Shown: positions 1 through 8,028 of the stretch, one piece after another | Numbering within the stretch: position 1 is the first letter of the stretch | Layout: each line of letters starts with the position of its first letter | Assembly (NCBI RefSeq): GCF_030687535.1 | Contig: NZ_CP117437.1 | Location: 2,191,501-2,255,500, forward strand | Direction: 5' to 3' | From: Pseudomonas sp. FP2335 | Lineage (GTDB): Bacteria; Pseudomonadota; Gammaproteobacteria; Pseudomonadales; Pseudomonadaceae | Length of the DNA stretch: 64,000 bases | Notes under the pieces: model-generated | What the model was told of the DNA's origin: nothing | Seen by the model: only the letters and a program-made list of their open reading frames with translations | The model's database searches: none | Translations under genes and position numbers: made by a program

Positions 1-568
1 AGCGGTGGGTACGTGGTTTATCCCCGAAAAATGCATCGAGGCCCAAGGCTTGGCGTACGCAGGTGGTCAGGCGCTCCAGGTCCGCGGCCAGGACCACGCC
101 GCCGAGCAAACGGCTGGCCTGTTCGCGAAGGGATTGCTGGGCTTCGTCGAAACCGCGGGTCCAATCCTTGCGGTGGATGGCGCAGCCGACGAACCAGGCC
201 TCGCTCGATAGCACCAGGCTGTCGGCCAGCATCATGCCTCGGTCATTGAACTTCAATGCGAACAGCGCCGAAGTGCGCCGTTGCGGCTCCTTGTAGCCCT
301 GGTCAGCACCGAATAGCCGCTCCAGTTGGCGAGCCACATCCAGGTTGTCGTAAAGGTGGGCGTAGAGGGTGTGGCTCCAGGTGCGTTTGGGCGGCAGCCG
401 TTGCCGGCTCAGCGCGTTGGCTGGCATCCACGGCAGGATCTGGGCGTTGGAGGGCACATCCTGGAAATACGGCTGGTAGTCGCTGTCGCGCTTTTTCAGC
501 TTGGGTGCGGCCTGGGGTTGCAGCAACTCGACGGCGTGCCAATAGCGCACGGTGTTTTGCGCAGTCAT
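1..568 (-). CDS. Hypothetical protein, N-terminal 189 codons (cut by window edge)
   Basis: An open frame runs from an ATG at 568 leftward off the window, so only the N-terminus is visible. It begins MTAQNTVRYWHAVELLQPQ and continues as a soluble, charged protein with no signal peptide or membrane segment. The opening RYWHAVELLQPQ reminds me of the start of large multidomain bacterial proteins annotated as AAA/helicase-like, but no Walker or helicase motif lies in the visible part, so I assign no function. The next gene upstream, the diguanylate cyclase, is on the same strand 78 bases away. Confidence 0.6.
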   Translation of the reverse strand, partial: MTAQNTVRYWHAVELLQPQAAPKLKKRDSDYQPYFQDVPSNAQILPWMPANALSRQRLPPKRTWSHTLYAHLYDNLDVARQLERLFGADQGYKEPQRRTSALFALKFNDRGMMLADSLVLSSEAWFVGCAIHRKDWTRGFDEAQQSLREQASRLLGGVVLAADLERLTTCVRQALGLDAFFGDKPRTHR

Positions 569-646
569 TTACGTCCTTGAAAACACTCTGGCTTGGAATC
601 CTGATGCGTAGGATAACAGGCACGGTGCGCCGCGAGTGCTAACGCA

Positions 647-2215
647 CTAAACCGGCTGCCCCTCCTCATCCGAAGCACTGCAGCAGCGGTCGCGGCCGTT
701 CTGCTTGGCCGCGTAAAGCATCTTGTCCGCCGCCGTGATCAGGCTGGCCGGCGTGACGTGTTGCCCGGTGGGCTGAACGCTGGCGATCCCGGCGCTGGCC
801 GTGACATGGCCGAGTGGGTGGGCGCTGTGCTCGATGCCCATTGCGCGAATGGCCTCGAGGATGTCGCGGGCGACGGTCGCGGCGCCAGGGTTATCGGTGT
901 TCGGCAGCAGCACGGCAAATTCTTCCCCGCCATACCTGACCGCCAGGTCCCCGGGTCGCTTGACCGCTTGCAAGATTGCGGTAGCCACTGCACTCAGACA
1001 ATCGTCGCCTGCCGCGTGGCCATAGGTATCGTTGTAGCGCTTGAAGTAATCGACATCGAGCATGATCAACGAGAGCGTCGAGCGCTGCCGGATGGCCTGG
1101 CGAATCTCGTCCAGCAGCGCGCTGTCCAGGCGTCGACGGTTGCCCAGCCCGGTCAGGCTGTCGGTCAAGGCCATGTCGCGCATGGACTGATGGGCCAGGC
1201 GCAGCTCGCCCTCCATTACCATGCGCCGGCGCAGTTGGTTCAACACCACCCGCCCGAACACGGTGAACGCGCCAATCAGGAAGAACAGCACAAAGCCGGT
1301 CTTGAACAGATCCCACCGCCACGGCGCGATGATGGACTCGCGGGAAAGCCCCGCTTCAACCACCAACGGATATGCGGCAAGGGCCCTGTAGCCATACAAG
1401 CGCTCAGTGTCGTCGACCACCGCCCTGGCCTCGGCGACACCCTCGTTGGACATCGGCAGGTAACGCTTGAAAATCTCGCTCGCGGTCAGGCTCTTGCCCA
1501 CCACGGCGGCGATGAACGGGCGTCGCACCAGGATGGTCCCGTCACGCAAGGCCAGCACCAGCGCGCCCTTGTCATCGATTTTGAAATCGCCGTAGTAATC
1601 GACGAAATAACTGACCTTGATCGTCCCCAGCAATACCCCCGCGAATGAGCCGTCAGGGTTATTCAACCGACGCGAAACCGGGATGATCAAATCCCCCGTG
1701 GACTTGCTGTTTACCACCGCGCCGATGCGCACATTGGGATCGGTGTGGGTACGGTGATATTGGAAGTAATCACGGTCGGCATTGTTCGCAGGCTCGGGCA
1801 GGACCTCCTTGTCCGTCGCGATCCAGTCACCCTCCGGGCCGTAGATAAACAAGCCATGCAATTGCGGCATCAGCTTGGCCTGCTGCACCAGCAAATTGTG
1901 GATGCGCGGCACATCGATATTGTGCAACCCGTCGCCTTCCACCCGTTCACTGAGCGCAGCGGTCAACACATCCACCTGGCGGATGGCATCCTCGGCATGC
2001 TGCGCAGTGGCCCGCGCGAGGTTGGTGACGGAGTCGCGTGCCGAGGCGAACGCTGCATGGTAGTCCCGCCAGGTGCGCCAGCCTTCCACGGCCAGGAACG
2101 CAAGGATCACCGCGAGCATGAAGCTCACCGTCAGGTGGAATGCGGCTCCGGCGCTGATGGGCGTGGGGCTTGTGGGGCCAGCCAGCTTGGCATCTGGCTG
2201 TTTGCGTCCGAGCAT
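647..2215 (-). CDS. Membrane-bound diguanylate cyclase (Cache sensor + GGDEF)
   Basis: A 522-residue inner-membrane enzyme predicted to make cyclic di-GMP from two GTP. A transmembrane helix (about 27-44) and a second (about 303-325) flank a periplasmic Cache/PDC-type sensor domain. The GGDEF domain follows from about 345, with the active-site signature GGEEF at 429-433. An inhibitory-site RxxD (RPGD, 420-423) sits exactly five residues upstream of it, so product feedback is likely. The start at 2215 is chosen over one 17 codons upstream because AAGGA stands about seven bases before this ATG and the extra residues are not conserved-looking. The ligand of the sensor cannot be read from sequence. 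Confidence 0.92.
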   Translation of the reverse strand: MLGRKQPDAKLAGPTSPTPISAGAAFHLTVSFMLAVILAFLAVEGWRTWRDYHAAFASARDSVTNLARATAQHAEDAIRQVDVLTAALSERVEGDGLHNIDVPRIHNLLVQQAKLMPQLHGLFIYGPEGDWIATDKEVLPEPANNADRDYFQYHRTHTDPNVRIGAVVNSKSTGDLIIPVSRRLNNPDGSFAGVLLGTIKVSYFVDYYGDFKIDDKGALVLALRDGTILVRRPFIAAVVGKSLTASEIFKRYLPMSNEGVAEARAVVDDTERLYGYRALAAYPLVVEAGLSRESIIAPWRWDLFKTGFVLFFLIGAFTVFGRVVLNQLRRRMVMEGELRLAHQSMRDMALTDSLTGLGNRRRLDSALLDEIRQAIRQRSTLSLIMLDVDYFKRYNDTYGHAAGDDCLSAVATAILQAVKRPGDLAVRYGGEEFAVLLPNTDNPGAATVARDILEAIRAMGIEHSAHPLGHVTASAGIASVQPTGQHVTPASLITAADKMLYAAKQNGRDRCCSASDEEGQPV

Positions 2216-2360
2216 GTGCGTGTCCTTGTGGTGCTGCTCTGCAATAACGCAAGACAACAGCTTCAATGGCTAAGCGGTTCAACAATGAGGGGGAATACGG
2301 GGGGGGTAACCATTTGCGGCGTGGATGATGATACGTACGCGCATGGCTGGCAACGGTAGC

Positions 2361-2468
2361 TTAATCCGCGCCGGTTTCGCCCACGGTGGTGGACAGGATC
2401 TTGATCACCCAGAAGGACAGCGTCACCTCGGGTACTTTGTTCAGCCAACGGGTTGCTGTGGCATTCAT
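2361..2468 (-). pseudogene. Truncated remnant of a COG4705-type membrane protein
   Basis: A 35-codon frame starts at an ATG at 2468 behind a strong AAGGAGAGG ribosome-binding site. It reads NKVPEVTLSFWVIKILSTTV in its middle and stops at TAA (2361-2363) just after VGETGAD. This matches, from memory, the conserved N-terminus of the COG4705 multi-helix membrane proteins, normally about 250 residues. The sequence after the stop, up to the diguanylate cyclase, does not resemble the rest of that family. The intact start with its ribosome-binding site, and the loss of everything downstream, suggest a 3' deletion. The 2216-2529 gap holds nothing else I can name. Confidence 0.6.
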
Positions 2469-2529
2469 CGGGCTGACCTCTCCTTGACTGCGCGGTGGTT
2501 GGCGCAGGGGAGAAGGTACGGCACGAAAC

Positions 2530-3597
2530 TTAGCTGGGACTGAGGGACGCGGTTTTTTTCAGGACATGGGCCAAGCCCACGGTGGTGAGGTGCACCACGC
2601 TGCCGTTGGGCGGCGCCTGCAGGCCGGAGCTGCGCACCAGGATTGACTGGCCGGGCGCGAACTCATTGGCGGGCAGCGTCACGGTCAGCGTGCAGGTATT
2701 GCCGCCGAATTCGCGTTCAGTCACCACGCCACGGCAGCCGCTATCGTGACTGGCGCTCAGTTGCAGTTGTTCCGGGCGCAGCATGATCCGCGAGGTTTCG
2801 TGGTCGAGCTTGCTGTCGACTGGCACGCGGCCCAGGCCGCAGTGGGCCCAGCCGGCTTCGATCCTTGCGGGCATGACGACGGCTTCGCCGAGAAACAACG
2901 CGGTCTGCTCGTCGACGGGGTATTGGTACAGGTCCATCGGATGGCCCGATTGCACCAGGCGGCCCTGGCGCATCACTGCCAGTTGATCGGCGAACGATAG
3001 CGCCTCGCTTTGATCGTGGGTCACCAGGATCGTGGTGATACCCGCGTCGCTCAGCAGCCGCGCAACCATCTTGCGCATCGCCGAGCGCAGCCCGGTGTCC
3101 AGGGCCGAGAACGGTTCATCCAGCAACATCAGCCGGGGTTGTTGCGCCAGGGCGCGGGCCAGCGCCACGCGCTGTTGCTGGCCGCCGGATAGTTCGTGGG
3201 GCCAGCGCCGCGCCATGTTGGCGTCGAGGGCCACGCTGTCCATCAATTCGGCGATGCGTGTGTGGCGCGCTTGGCCCTGGGTGGCCAGGCCGAAGCCGAT
3301 GTTGTCGGCCACCGTCATGTGCGGGAACAGTGCGCCGTCCTGCGGTACATAGCCGATCTGGCGCTGATGGGCCGGCACGGCGTGGGTGCTGTCGACCAGC
3401 GGTTGGCCGTCGAGGGTGAGGCTGCCGGAGTCGGGAAATTCAAAGCCGGCGATCATGCGCAACAAGGTGGTCTTGCCCGAGCCGGACGGCCCGACAATCA
3501 CGGTGCGGCTGCCGGTGGGCACCGACAGGCTGACATCCGCCAGGGCACGCTGGGTGCCAAAGGATTTGCAGAGTGCGTTCAGTTCGAGGGCGTTCAT
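2530..3597 (-). CDS. fbpC: Ferric iron ABC transporter ATP-binding protein
   Basis: A 355-residue ATPase of the FbpC/FutC type that powers periplasmic Fe(III) import. Walker A GPSGSGKT is at 36-43, the ABC signature LSGGQQQ at 136-142, and Walker B LMLLDEP at 156-162. A C-terminal TOBE-like regulatory domain follows (about 270-345), as in the iron/spermidine/maltose class. The gene overlaps the permease stop by four bases (ATGA), so the two are translationally coupled. With the permease and binding protein upstream it completes a three-gene operon. Confidence 0.9.
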   Translation of the reverse strand: MNALELNALCKSFGTQRALADVSLSVPTGSRTVIVGPSGSGKTTLLRMIAGFEFPDSGSLTLDGQPLVDSTHAVPAHQRQIGYVPQDGALFPHMTVADNIGFGLATQGQARHTRIAELMDSVALDANMARRWPHELSGGQQQRVALARALAQQPRLMLLDEPFSALDTGLRSAMRKMVARLLSDAGITTILVTHDQSEALSFADQLAVMRQGRLVQSGHPMDLYQYPVDEQTALFLGEAVVMPARIEAGWAHCGLGRVPVDSKLDHETSRIMLRPEQLQLSASHDSGCRGVVTEREFGGNTCTLTVTLPANEFAPGQSILVRSSGLQAPPNGSVVHLTTVGLAHVLKKTASLSPS

Positions 3598-5186
3598 CGG
3601 CCTGCCGTGCGTTTGGATTGGTGGTAGAGAAGGCCGGTCAACGGCAGTGACAACAGGATCATGATCAGCGCGTAAGGGGCTGCTGCTGCGTAGTCGATCT
3701 CACTGGTCATCGCCCAGAAACCGGTGGCCAGGGTGCGGGTGCCGTTGGGCGCCAGCAGCAGGGTGGCAGTCAGCTCGTTGGTGATCGCCAGGAACACCAG
3801 CGCCGCACCCGCCGCAGCGGACGGTGCGGCCAGGCGCATGGTGATCAGCCACAACGCGCGGCCCGGCGAACGGCCGAGGCTGCGCGCCATGTTTTCCAGC
3901 TCCACCGGCGCCTGGGCGATACCGGCACGCAGGCTCACCAGGGCCCGTGGCAGGAACATCAACAAGTAGGCGAGCAGCACCGTAATGGTGGTCTGGTAGA
4001 TCGGCCGGGCGAAGTGGATGGTCACGGTGACCAGCGCCAGCGCAACGACGATGCCGGGCAGCGAACTGGTGATGTAGTTGCAGCCTTCCAGGAGGCGTTG
4101 CAAGCGCCCCGGTGCGCGAATCGACAGCCAGGCGATCGGCACCGCCGCGCAGGTGGTCAACAGTGCGCCAGCAACGCCCAGTTGCACGGTTTGCAGGAGT
4201 GCCGGCAGCAGCTCGTCGAACTGCCAGACCTGCGCGCCACCGGCGACCAGCCACTGGCCCAGGGTGATCAGCGGCACGCCAAGGGCCAACGCGCAGGTCA
4301 CGCCTTGCAGGGTCAGGGCGAGCAGGGTGGTGCTCGTGCTCAGTTGCACGGTGCGTTGTTCGCGGGCGCTGCCGGAGCCGACCCGCGCATACCGTGCATG
4401 GCCGCGCGCGGCGGATTCGGCGGTGAGCATCGCCAGGCAACACAGGGCCAGCACCGCCGCGAGCATATTGGCGGCCGGGCCATTAAAGGTGGATTTGAAT
4501 TGATCGAAAATCGCCGTGGTGAAGGTATCAAAGCGAATCATCGCGTACAGGCCGTATTCGGCCAGCAGGTGCAGGCCCACCAGCAGCGCACCGCCGCAGA
4601 TCGCCAGGCGCAGCTGTGGCAAGACCACGCGCCAGAACACCGCCCAGGGCTTGAGGCCCAGGGATTCGGCCACGTCTTCGATGGCCGGGTCCAACCGGCG
4701 CAGGGTCGCCGCCACCGGCAGGTACAGAAATGGGAAATAGGCAATCACCGACACCAGCACACCGGCCGGCAAGCCGTGGATCGACGGCACCAGGCTGACC
4801 CACGCGTAACTGTGCACAAACGCCGGCACCGCCAGCGGCGCAACCGCCAGCAGCGACCAGGCGCGGCGGCCGGGCAGGTTGGTGCGTTCGGTCAACCACG
4901 CCAGGGCCACGCCGAGCGCAATGCACAGGGGCAGGGTGAACATCACCAGCAGCACGGTGTTGACCAGCAACTCGCCGACCCGTGGCCGCCACACCAACGC
5001 CTCGATCTGCGCCCAGCCGATCTGCCAGGACACCCCGATCACAAACGCAATCGGCAACAGCGCCAGCAGCGAAACCAGCACCGACAGGCCGGTGACCCAC
5101 GTACCCCCACAGCCTCTGAACAGGCCGTGGGTGCGTTTGTGTGGCATCGCGTGGGCAATGCCGGGGAGGGACGTTTCAGGCAACAA
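3594..5186 (-). CDS. fbpB: Ferric iron ABC transporter permease (fused double permease)
   Basis: A long inner-membrane permease of about 530 residues made of two homologous halves, each with about six helices and an EAA-type loop, as is normal for FbpB-class iron permeases. It should form the channel for Fe(III) delivered by the upstream binding protein. The frame given starts at TTG (5186), directly abutting the binding-protein stop. An in-frame ATG at 5147 (MPHKRTHG) is the alternative, and neither has a convincing Shine-Dalgarno sequence. The start is therefore uncertain by 13 codons; the family call is firm. Confidence 0.9.
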   Translation of the reverse strand: MLPETSLPGIAHAMPHKRTHGLFRGCGGTWVTGLSVLVSLLALLPIAFVIGVSWQIGWAQIEALVWRPRVGELLVNTVLLVMFTLPLCIALGVALAWLTERTNLPGRRAWSLLAVAPLAVPAFVHSYAWVSLVPSIHGLPAGVLVSVIAYFPFLYLPVAATLRRLDPAIEDVAESLGLKPWAVFWRVVLPQLRLAICGGALLVGLHLLAEYGLYAMIRFDTFTTAIFDQFKSTFNGPAANMLAAVLALCCLAMLTAESAARGHARYARVGSGSAREQRTVQLSTSTTLLALTLQGVTCALALGVPLITLGQWLVAGGAQVWQFDELLPALLQTVQLGVAGALLTTCAAVPIAWLSIRAPGRLQRLLEGCNYITSSLPGIVVALALVTVTIHFARPIYQTTITVLLAYLLMFLPRALVSLRAGIAQAPVELENMARSLGRSPGRALWLITMRLAAPSAAAGAALVFLAITNELTATLLLAPNGTRTLATGFWAMTSEIDYAAAAPYALIMILLSLPLTGLLYHQSKRTAGR

Positions 5187-6200
5187 TCAGAGCAGTCCGG
5201 CTTGGGTCATCAGCTCAACCGCTTTTTTGCTGTTGAGCTTGGAGGCGTCGACTTTCGGCGCGTCCAGTTGCGCCAGCGGCACCAGCTTGGGGTTGGATTG
5301 CGCGTTCTGGCCAACGGCGTATTCGAACGAGTTGCCGTCTTTCAAGATCGCCTGGCCATCTTTGCCAGTGATCCACTTCACGAAGGCCTGGGCCTGTTCC
5401 TGGTGTTTGCTGGAGGCCAATACACCGGCGCCGGAAATACTCACGAATGCGCCCGGGTCTTGGTGCTTGAAGTAGTGCAACTGGGTGTTCTTGCTGTTTT
5501 CGCCGGTCTTGGATTGGTCGACGAAGCTGTAGTAGTGATAAATCACGCCGCTGTCGATCTGGCCTGCGTTGACAGCCTTGAGCACCGCGCTGTTGCCACG
5601 GTAGATGGCCGCGTTGGCTTTCATCGCCTTGAGCCAATCGAGGGTCGCGGCTTCGCCCTTGAGTTCCAGCACAGCGGCGACGATGGCCTGGAAGTCGGCC
5701 CCGGCCGGGGACGCGGCCCAGCGGCCTTTCCAGCTTGGTGATGCGAGGTCCAGCAGGGATTTCGGCAAGTCGCCGGCGTTGAGCTTGCTTGGGTTGTACA
5801 CAAACACCGTCGAACGCGCGGCAATGCCAATCCACTTGCCATGGGCCGGACGGTAAGCGGCGTCTACCTGCTCCAGGGTGGTCGGTGCCACCGGCGCGAA
5901 CAGCCCGGCGTTGTCCACCAGCACCATGGCTGGCGAGTTCTCGGTGAGAAACACATCGGCCGGAGAGGCGGCGCCTTCCTGCACGATCTGGTTGCCCATC
6001 TCGGTGTCATCGCCGTTGCGGATAGTCACCGGAATACCGGTCTCCTGGGTAAACCCTTCGACCCAAGCCTTGGTCAGGCTTTCGTGCTGGGCGTTGTACA
6101 CCACGATGCCCACCGAATCAGCGGCATACACATGCCCCGCGCTGACCAATGCAGTGGCGAGCAGGGCTTTTTTGATAAAGGAAGGAAGACGGCTGGTCAT
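5187..6200 (-). CDS. fbpA: Periplasmic ferric iron-binding protein
   Basis: A 337-residue extracellular solute-binding protein. A Sec signal peptide ends near residue 26 (HVYA/ADS). The mature part begins with the GIVVYNAQHE type of start seen in iron-binding FbpA/FutA proteins, and contains a YHYYSF stretch that should supply the paired tyrosines that bind Fe(III). It heads the operon with the permease and ATPase. A Fur-like site lies about 66 bases upstream of the start, which fits iron repression. Other substrates are less likely given the tyrosine motif. Confidence 0.9.
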   Translation of the reverse strand: MTSRLPSFIKKALLATALVSAGHVYAADSVGIVVYNAQHESLTKAWVEGFTQETGIPVTIRNGDDTEMGNQIVQEGAASPADVFLTENSPAMVLVDNAGLFAPVAPTTLEQVDAAYRPAHGKWIGIAARSTVFVYNPSKLNAGDLPKSLLDLASPSWKGRWAASPAGADFQAIVAAVLELKGEAATLDWLKAMKANAAIYRGNSAVLKAVNAGQIDSGVIYHYYSFVDQSKTGENSKNTQLHYFKHQDPGAFVSISGAGVLASSKHQEQAQAFVKWITGKDGQAILKDGNSFEYAVGQNAQSNPKLVPLAQLDAPKVDASKLNSKKAVELMTQAGLL

Positions 6201-6265
6201 GCGGTGAGCGCTCCGGTTTTTATAACTGCACGGGAAGTCCGCTAGTGGTCGATTGAGCCTAGACC

Positions 6266-6284
6266 AATAGGAATCATTTGCATG
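6266..6284. promoter_or_regulatory. Candidate Fur box upstream of the iron importer
   Basis: The 19-base stretch AATAGGAATCATTTGCATG contains the GAATCATTTGCA half typical of Pseudomonas Fur sites; the other half is degenerate. It lies 66-84 bases upstream of the fbpA ATG, before the REP array, where a promoter for fbpABC is expected. Confidence 0.45.
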
Positions 6285-6380
6285 TTTGGGCGCGGCGAAT
6301 GTAGAGCGGCAGATGAGAAAAAAACGTCAAAGAAACGGTTAACAATTGTGATGAGGGCTATCAGATGCTGGAGCTTCTCT

Positions 6381-7255
6381 GTGGGAGCTGGCTTGCCTGC
6401 GAAAGGGTGGGGCAGCTGGCATTTTTGGCGGCTGGTATACCGCCTTCGCGGGCAAGCCCGCTCCCACAGGGGATACCAGGTGAGCCTGTTTTTTGAGCCA
6501 GGCGCAAATTCAAATGTGGGAGCTGGCTTGCCTGCGAAAGCGGTGGTTCAGCGGGCATTTTTGGCGACTGGCATACCGCCTTCGCGGGCAAGCCCGCTCC
6601 CACAGGGGATACCTGGTGAGCCTGTTTTTTGAGCCAGGCGCAAATTCAAATGTGGGAGCTGGCTTGCCTGCGAAAGGGTGGGGCAGCTGGCATTTTTGGC
6701 GACTGGCATACCGCCTTCGCGGGCAAGCCCGCTCCCACAGGGGATACCTAGTGAGCCTTTTTTTTGAGCCAGGCGCAAATTTAAATGTGGGAGCTGGCTT
6801 GCCTGCGAAAGCGGTGGTTCAGCGGGCATTTTTGGCGGCTGGCATACCGCCTTCGCGGGCAAGCCCGCTCCCACAGGGGATACCTGGCGAGCCTGTTTTT
6901 TGAGCCAGGCGCAAATTCAAATGTGGGAGCTGGCTTGCCTGCGAAAGCGGTGGTTCGGCTGGCATTTTTGGCGGCTGGTATACCGCCTTCGCGGGCAAGC
7001 CCGCTCCCACAGGGGATACCTGGTGAGCCTGTTTTTTGAGCCAGGCGCAAATTCAAATGTGGGAGCTGGCTTGCCTGCGAAAGGGTGGGTCAGCTGGCAT
7101 TTTTTGGCGACTGGCATACCGACTTCGCGGGCAAGCCCGCTCCCACAGGGGATACCTGGTGAGCCTGTTTTTTGAGCCAGGCGCAAATTCAAATGTGGGA
7201 GCTGGCTTGCCTGCGAAAGCGGTGGTTCGGCTGACATTTTTGGCGACTGGCACGG
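6381..7255. repeat. Tandem array of REPINs, seven copies, 135-136 bp period
   Basis: Copies begin at 6381, 6516, 6652, 6787, 6923, 7059 and 7195 with GTGGGAGCTGGCTTGCCTGC. Each is followed about 50 bases later by the inverted partner CGGGCAAGCCCGCTCCCAC and a spacer containing TTTTTTGAGCCAGGCGCAAA. One unit is thus an inverted REP pair (a REPIN) plus linker, and the whole unit has been duplicated head to tail. The seventh copy is cut off near 7255 before its right arm. Differences between copies are few, so the amplification looks recent. Long frames on both strands here are artefacts of the repeat. Nothing else lies between the Fur box and the DUF6124 gene. Confidence 0.92.
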
Positions 7256-7287
7256 CGCGATCGCAATCAAGCTAGGTCCCAGATTTT

Positions 7288-7584
7288 TTAGTTATATTTC
7301 AGGCAGTTAATAGAGCGATCCACCGTGGTCTTGGCAATTTCCAGCAAATGCCACACTGCCAGGATCTTTGCCCGCTCGGGGCTTGTCAGTTGTTCACCAC
7401 AATCAAGTGCGGTGGCCGACGCGCTGTCGAGCAGGCTGGCGGTGTAGAGCAGGGCGTCTTCGAAGCTCAGGTCTTCGTTGACCGAGTGGAAACCTCTGGT
7501 GGGCAGGTAGTGATCGATGGCGCGGTTGAAGGCGGCGCGGTCTTTGGCGGGGTCGAAGGGGGGATCTGGCACAACCTTATTCAT
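7288..7584 (-). CDS. DUF6124 family protein, copy 1
   Basis: A 98-residue helical, soluble protein of unknown function: MNKVVPDPPFDPAKDRAAFN at the start, then a double-helix core rich in Leu, Ala and Glu, ending SINCLKYN. I recognise it as the small Pseudomonas DUF6124 family. A near-identical paralogue lies at 46182-46478; the two agree at most positions and differ mainly near the N-terminus and at the C-terminal tail. The ATG at 7584 has TTGGAG as its ribosome-binding site, which is part of a segment complementary to a putative antisense RNA in its own leader (7637-7710). No operon partner is present; a REPIN array lies immediately downstream. Confidence 0.85.
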   Translation of the reverse strand: MNKVVPDPPFDPAKDRAAFNRAIDHYLPTRGFHSVNEDLSFEDALLYTASLLDSASATALDCGEQLTSPERAKILAVWHLLEIAKTTVDRSINCLKYN

Positions 7585-7593
7585 CGTGTATCT

Positions 7594-7631
7594 CCAACTG
7601 GTAGGTGAGGAGCCGACCCCTCGCGACTAAA
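7594..7631 (-). promoter_or_regulatory. Predicted antisense target over the DUF6124-1 ribosome-binding site
   Basis: On the minus strand two short segments, TTTAGTCG (7624-7631) and CCAGTTGG (7594-7601), precede the DUF6124 start. The second overlaps the Shine-Dalgarno TTGGAG. They are complementary to CGACTAA and CCAACTGG inside the C4-like RNA at 7637-7710. Pairing would hide the ribosome-binding site, by analogy with the a'/b' sites upstream of ant in phages P1/P7. Confidence 0.6.
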
Positions 7632-7636
7632 CGAGG

Positions 7637-7710
7637 GTGGCGGCTGTACGCAGGTTAGTCGACCGGCCAGTTGGATCCGGCGCACCCGAAGGTGCCCTGC
7701 GCACAGCCAC
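7637..7710 (-). ncRNA. C4-like antisense RNA, locus 1
   Basis: A 74-nt segment folds by hand into a closing stem and two hairpins. The stem pairs GUGGCUGUGCGC (7699-7710) with 7637-7651 in 12 pairs around a three-base bulge. The first hairpin is GCACC-UUCG-GGUGC (7682-7695). The second has CCGG arms and a 10-nt loop carrying CAACTGG (7667-7673). A single-stranded CGACTAACC follows (7653-7661). Size and layout match the 77±4 nt C4 RNA of phages P1/P7, which pairs with two short upstream sites to block translation. The paralogous locus at 46529-46606 keeps the fold while both complementary segments differ. Processing and expression are untested. Confidence 0.6.
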
Positions 7711-7735
7711 CATGAACACGGTGACAGCTTGCGCA

Positions 7736-7817
7736 CAACTGGAAGTCGGGCGACTAAACCCGGTCACTGATGAGCAGTGACGGACCGCAGACTAGCCACC
7801 GATTCCAGCAGGTACAA
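7736..7817 (-). promoter_or_regulatory. Promoter and 5' leader of DUF6124 locus 1
   Basis: A possible sigma-70 promoter reads TTGTAC (7812-7817), a 17-base spacer and TAGTCT (7789-7794), placing transcription start near 7782. The leader then has a GTCACTG/CAGTGAC hairpin, a first TTTAGTCG copy (within 7751-7760) and a first CCAGTTG copy (7736-7742), both before the C4-like RNA. The block up to about 7905 is repeated at the second DUF6124 locus. From 7906 to 8028 I see only a degenerate REP-like GTGGGAGC stretch near 7940. Confidence 0.45.
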
Positions 7818-8028
7818 GGCGGCAGGGATTGTCTAGGAAACGTCCTGCAATTTAAAGCGACACGGCTTGCTGGCCCTTTACAAACCATGACAAAACGCCA
7901 GTAACCCAGCGAAGTCCCCTGATGCATGGAGATCAAAATGTGGGAGCTGTCGAGCCCCAGCGAGGCTGCGAAGGGATCACCGCTATAGTTGCGGTGAACC
8001 GCAGCATCAGCATCGCTGAGGCCCGACC

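Noticed and set aside
2263..2448. A 61-codon frame overlapping the COG4705 remnant
   Set aside because: Different frame from the family match and no ribosome-binding site.
4014..5741. A 575-codon frame on the plus strand across the iron importer genes
   Set aside because: It is the GC-rich antisense shadow of fbpB and fbpA, which have clear family motifs on the minus strand.
6381..7255. Possible CRISPR array
   Set aside because: The repeats are inverted REP pairs with nearly identical linkers, not short direct repeats separated by unique spacers, and no cas genes are present.
6282..7275. Open frames of 60-136 codons between fbpA and DUF6124
   Set aside because: They repeat every 135-136 bases with the REPIN array and have no independent coding signal.
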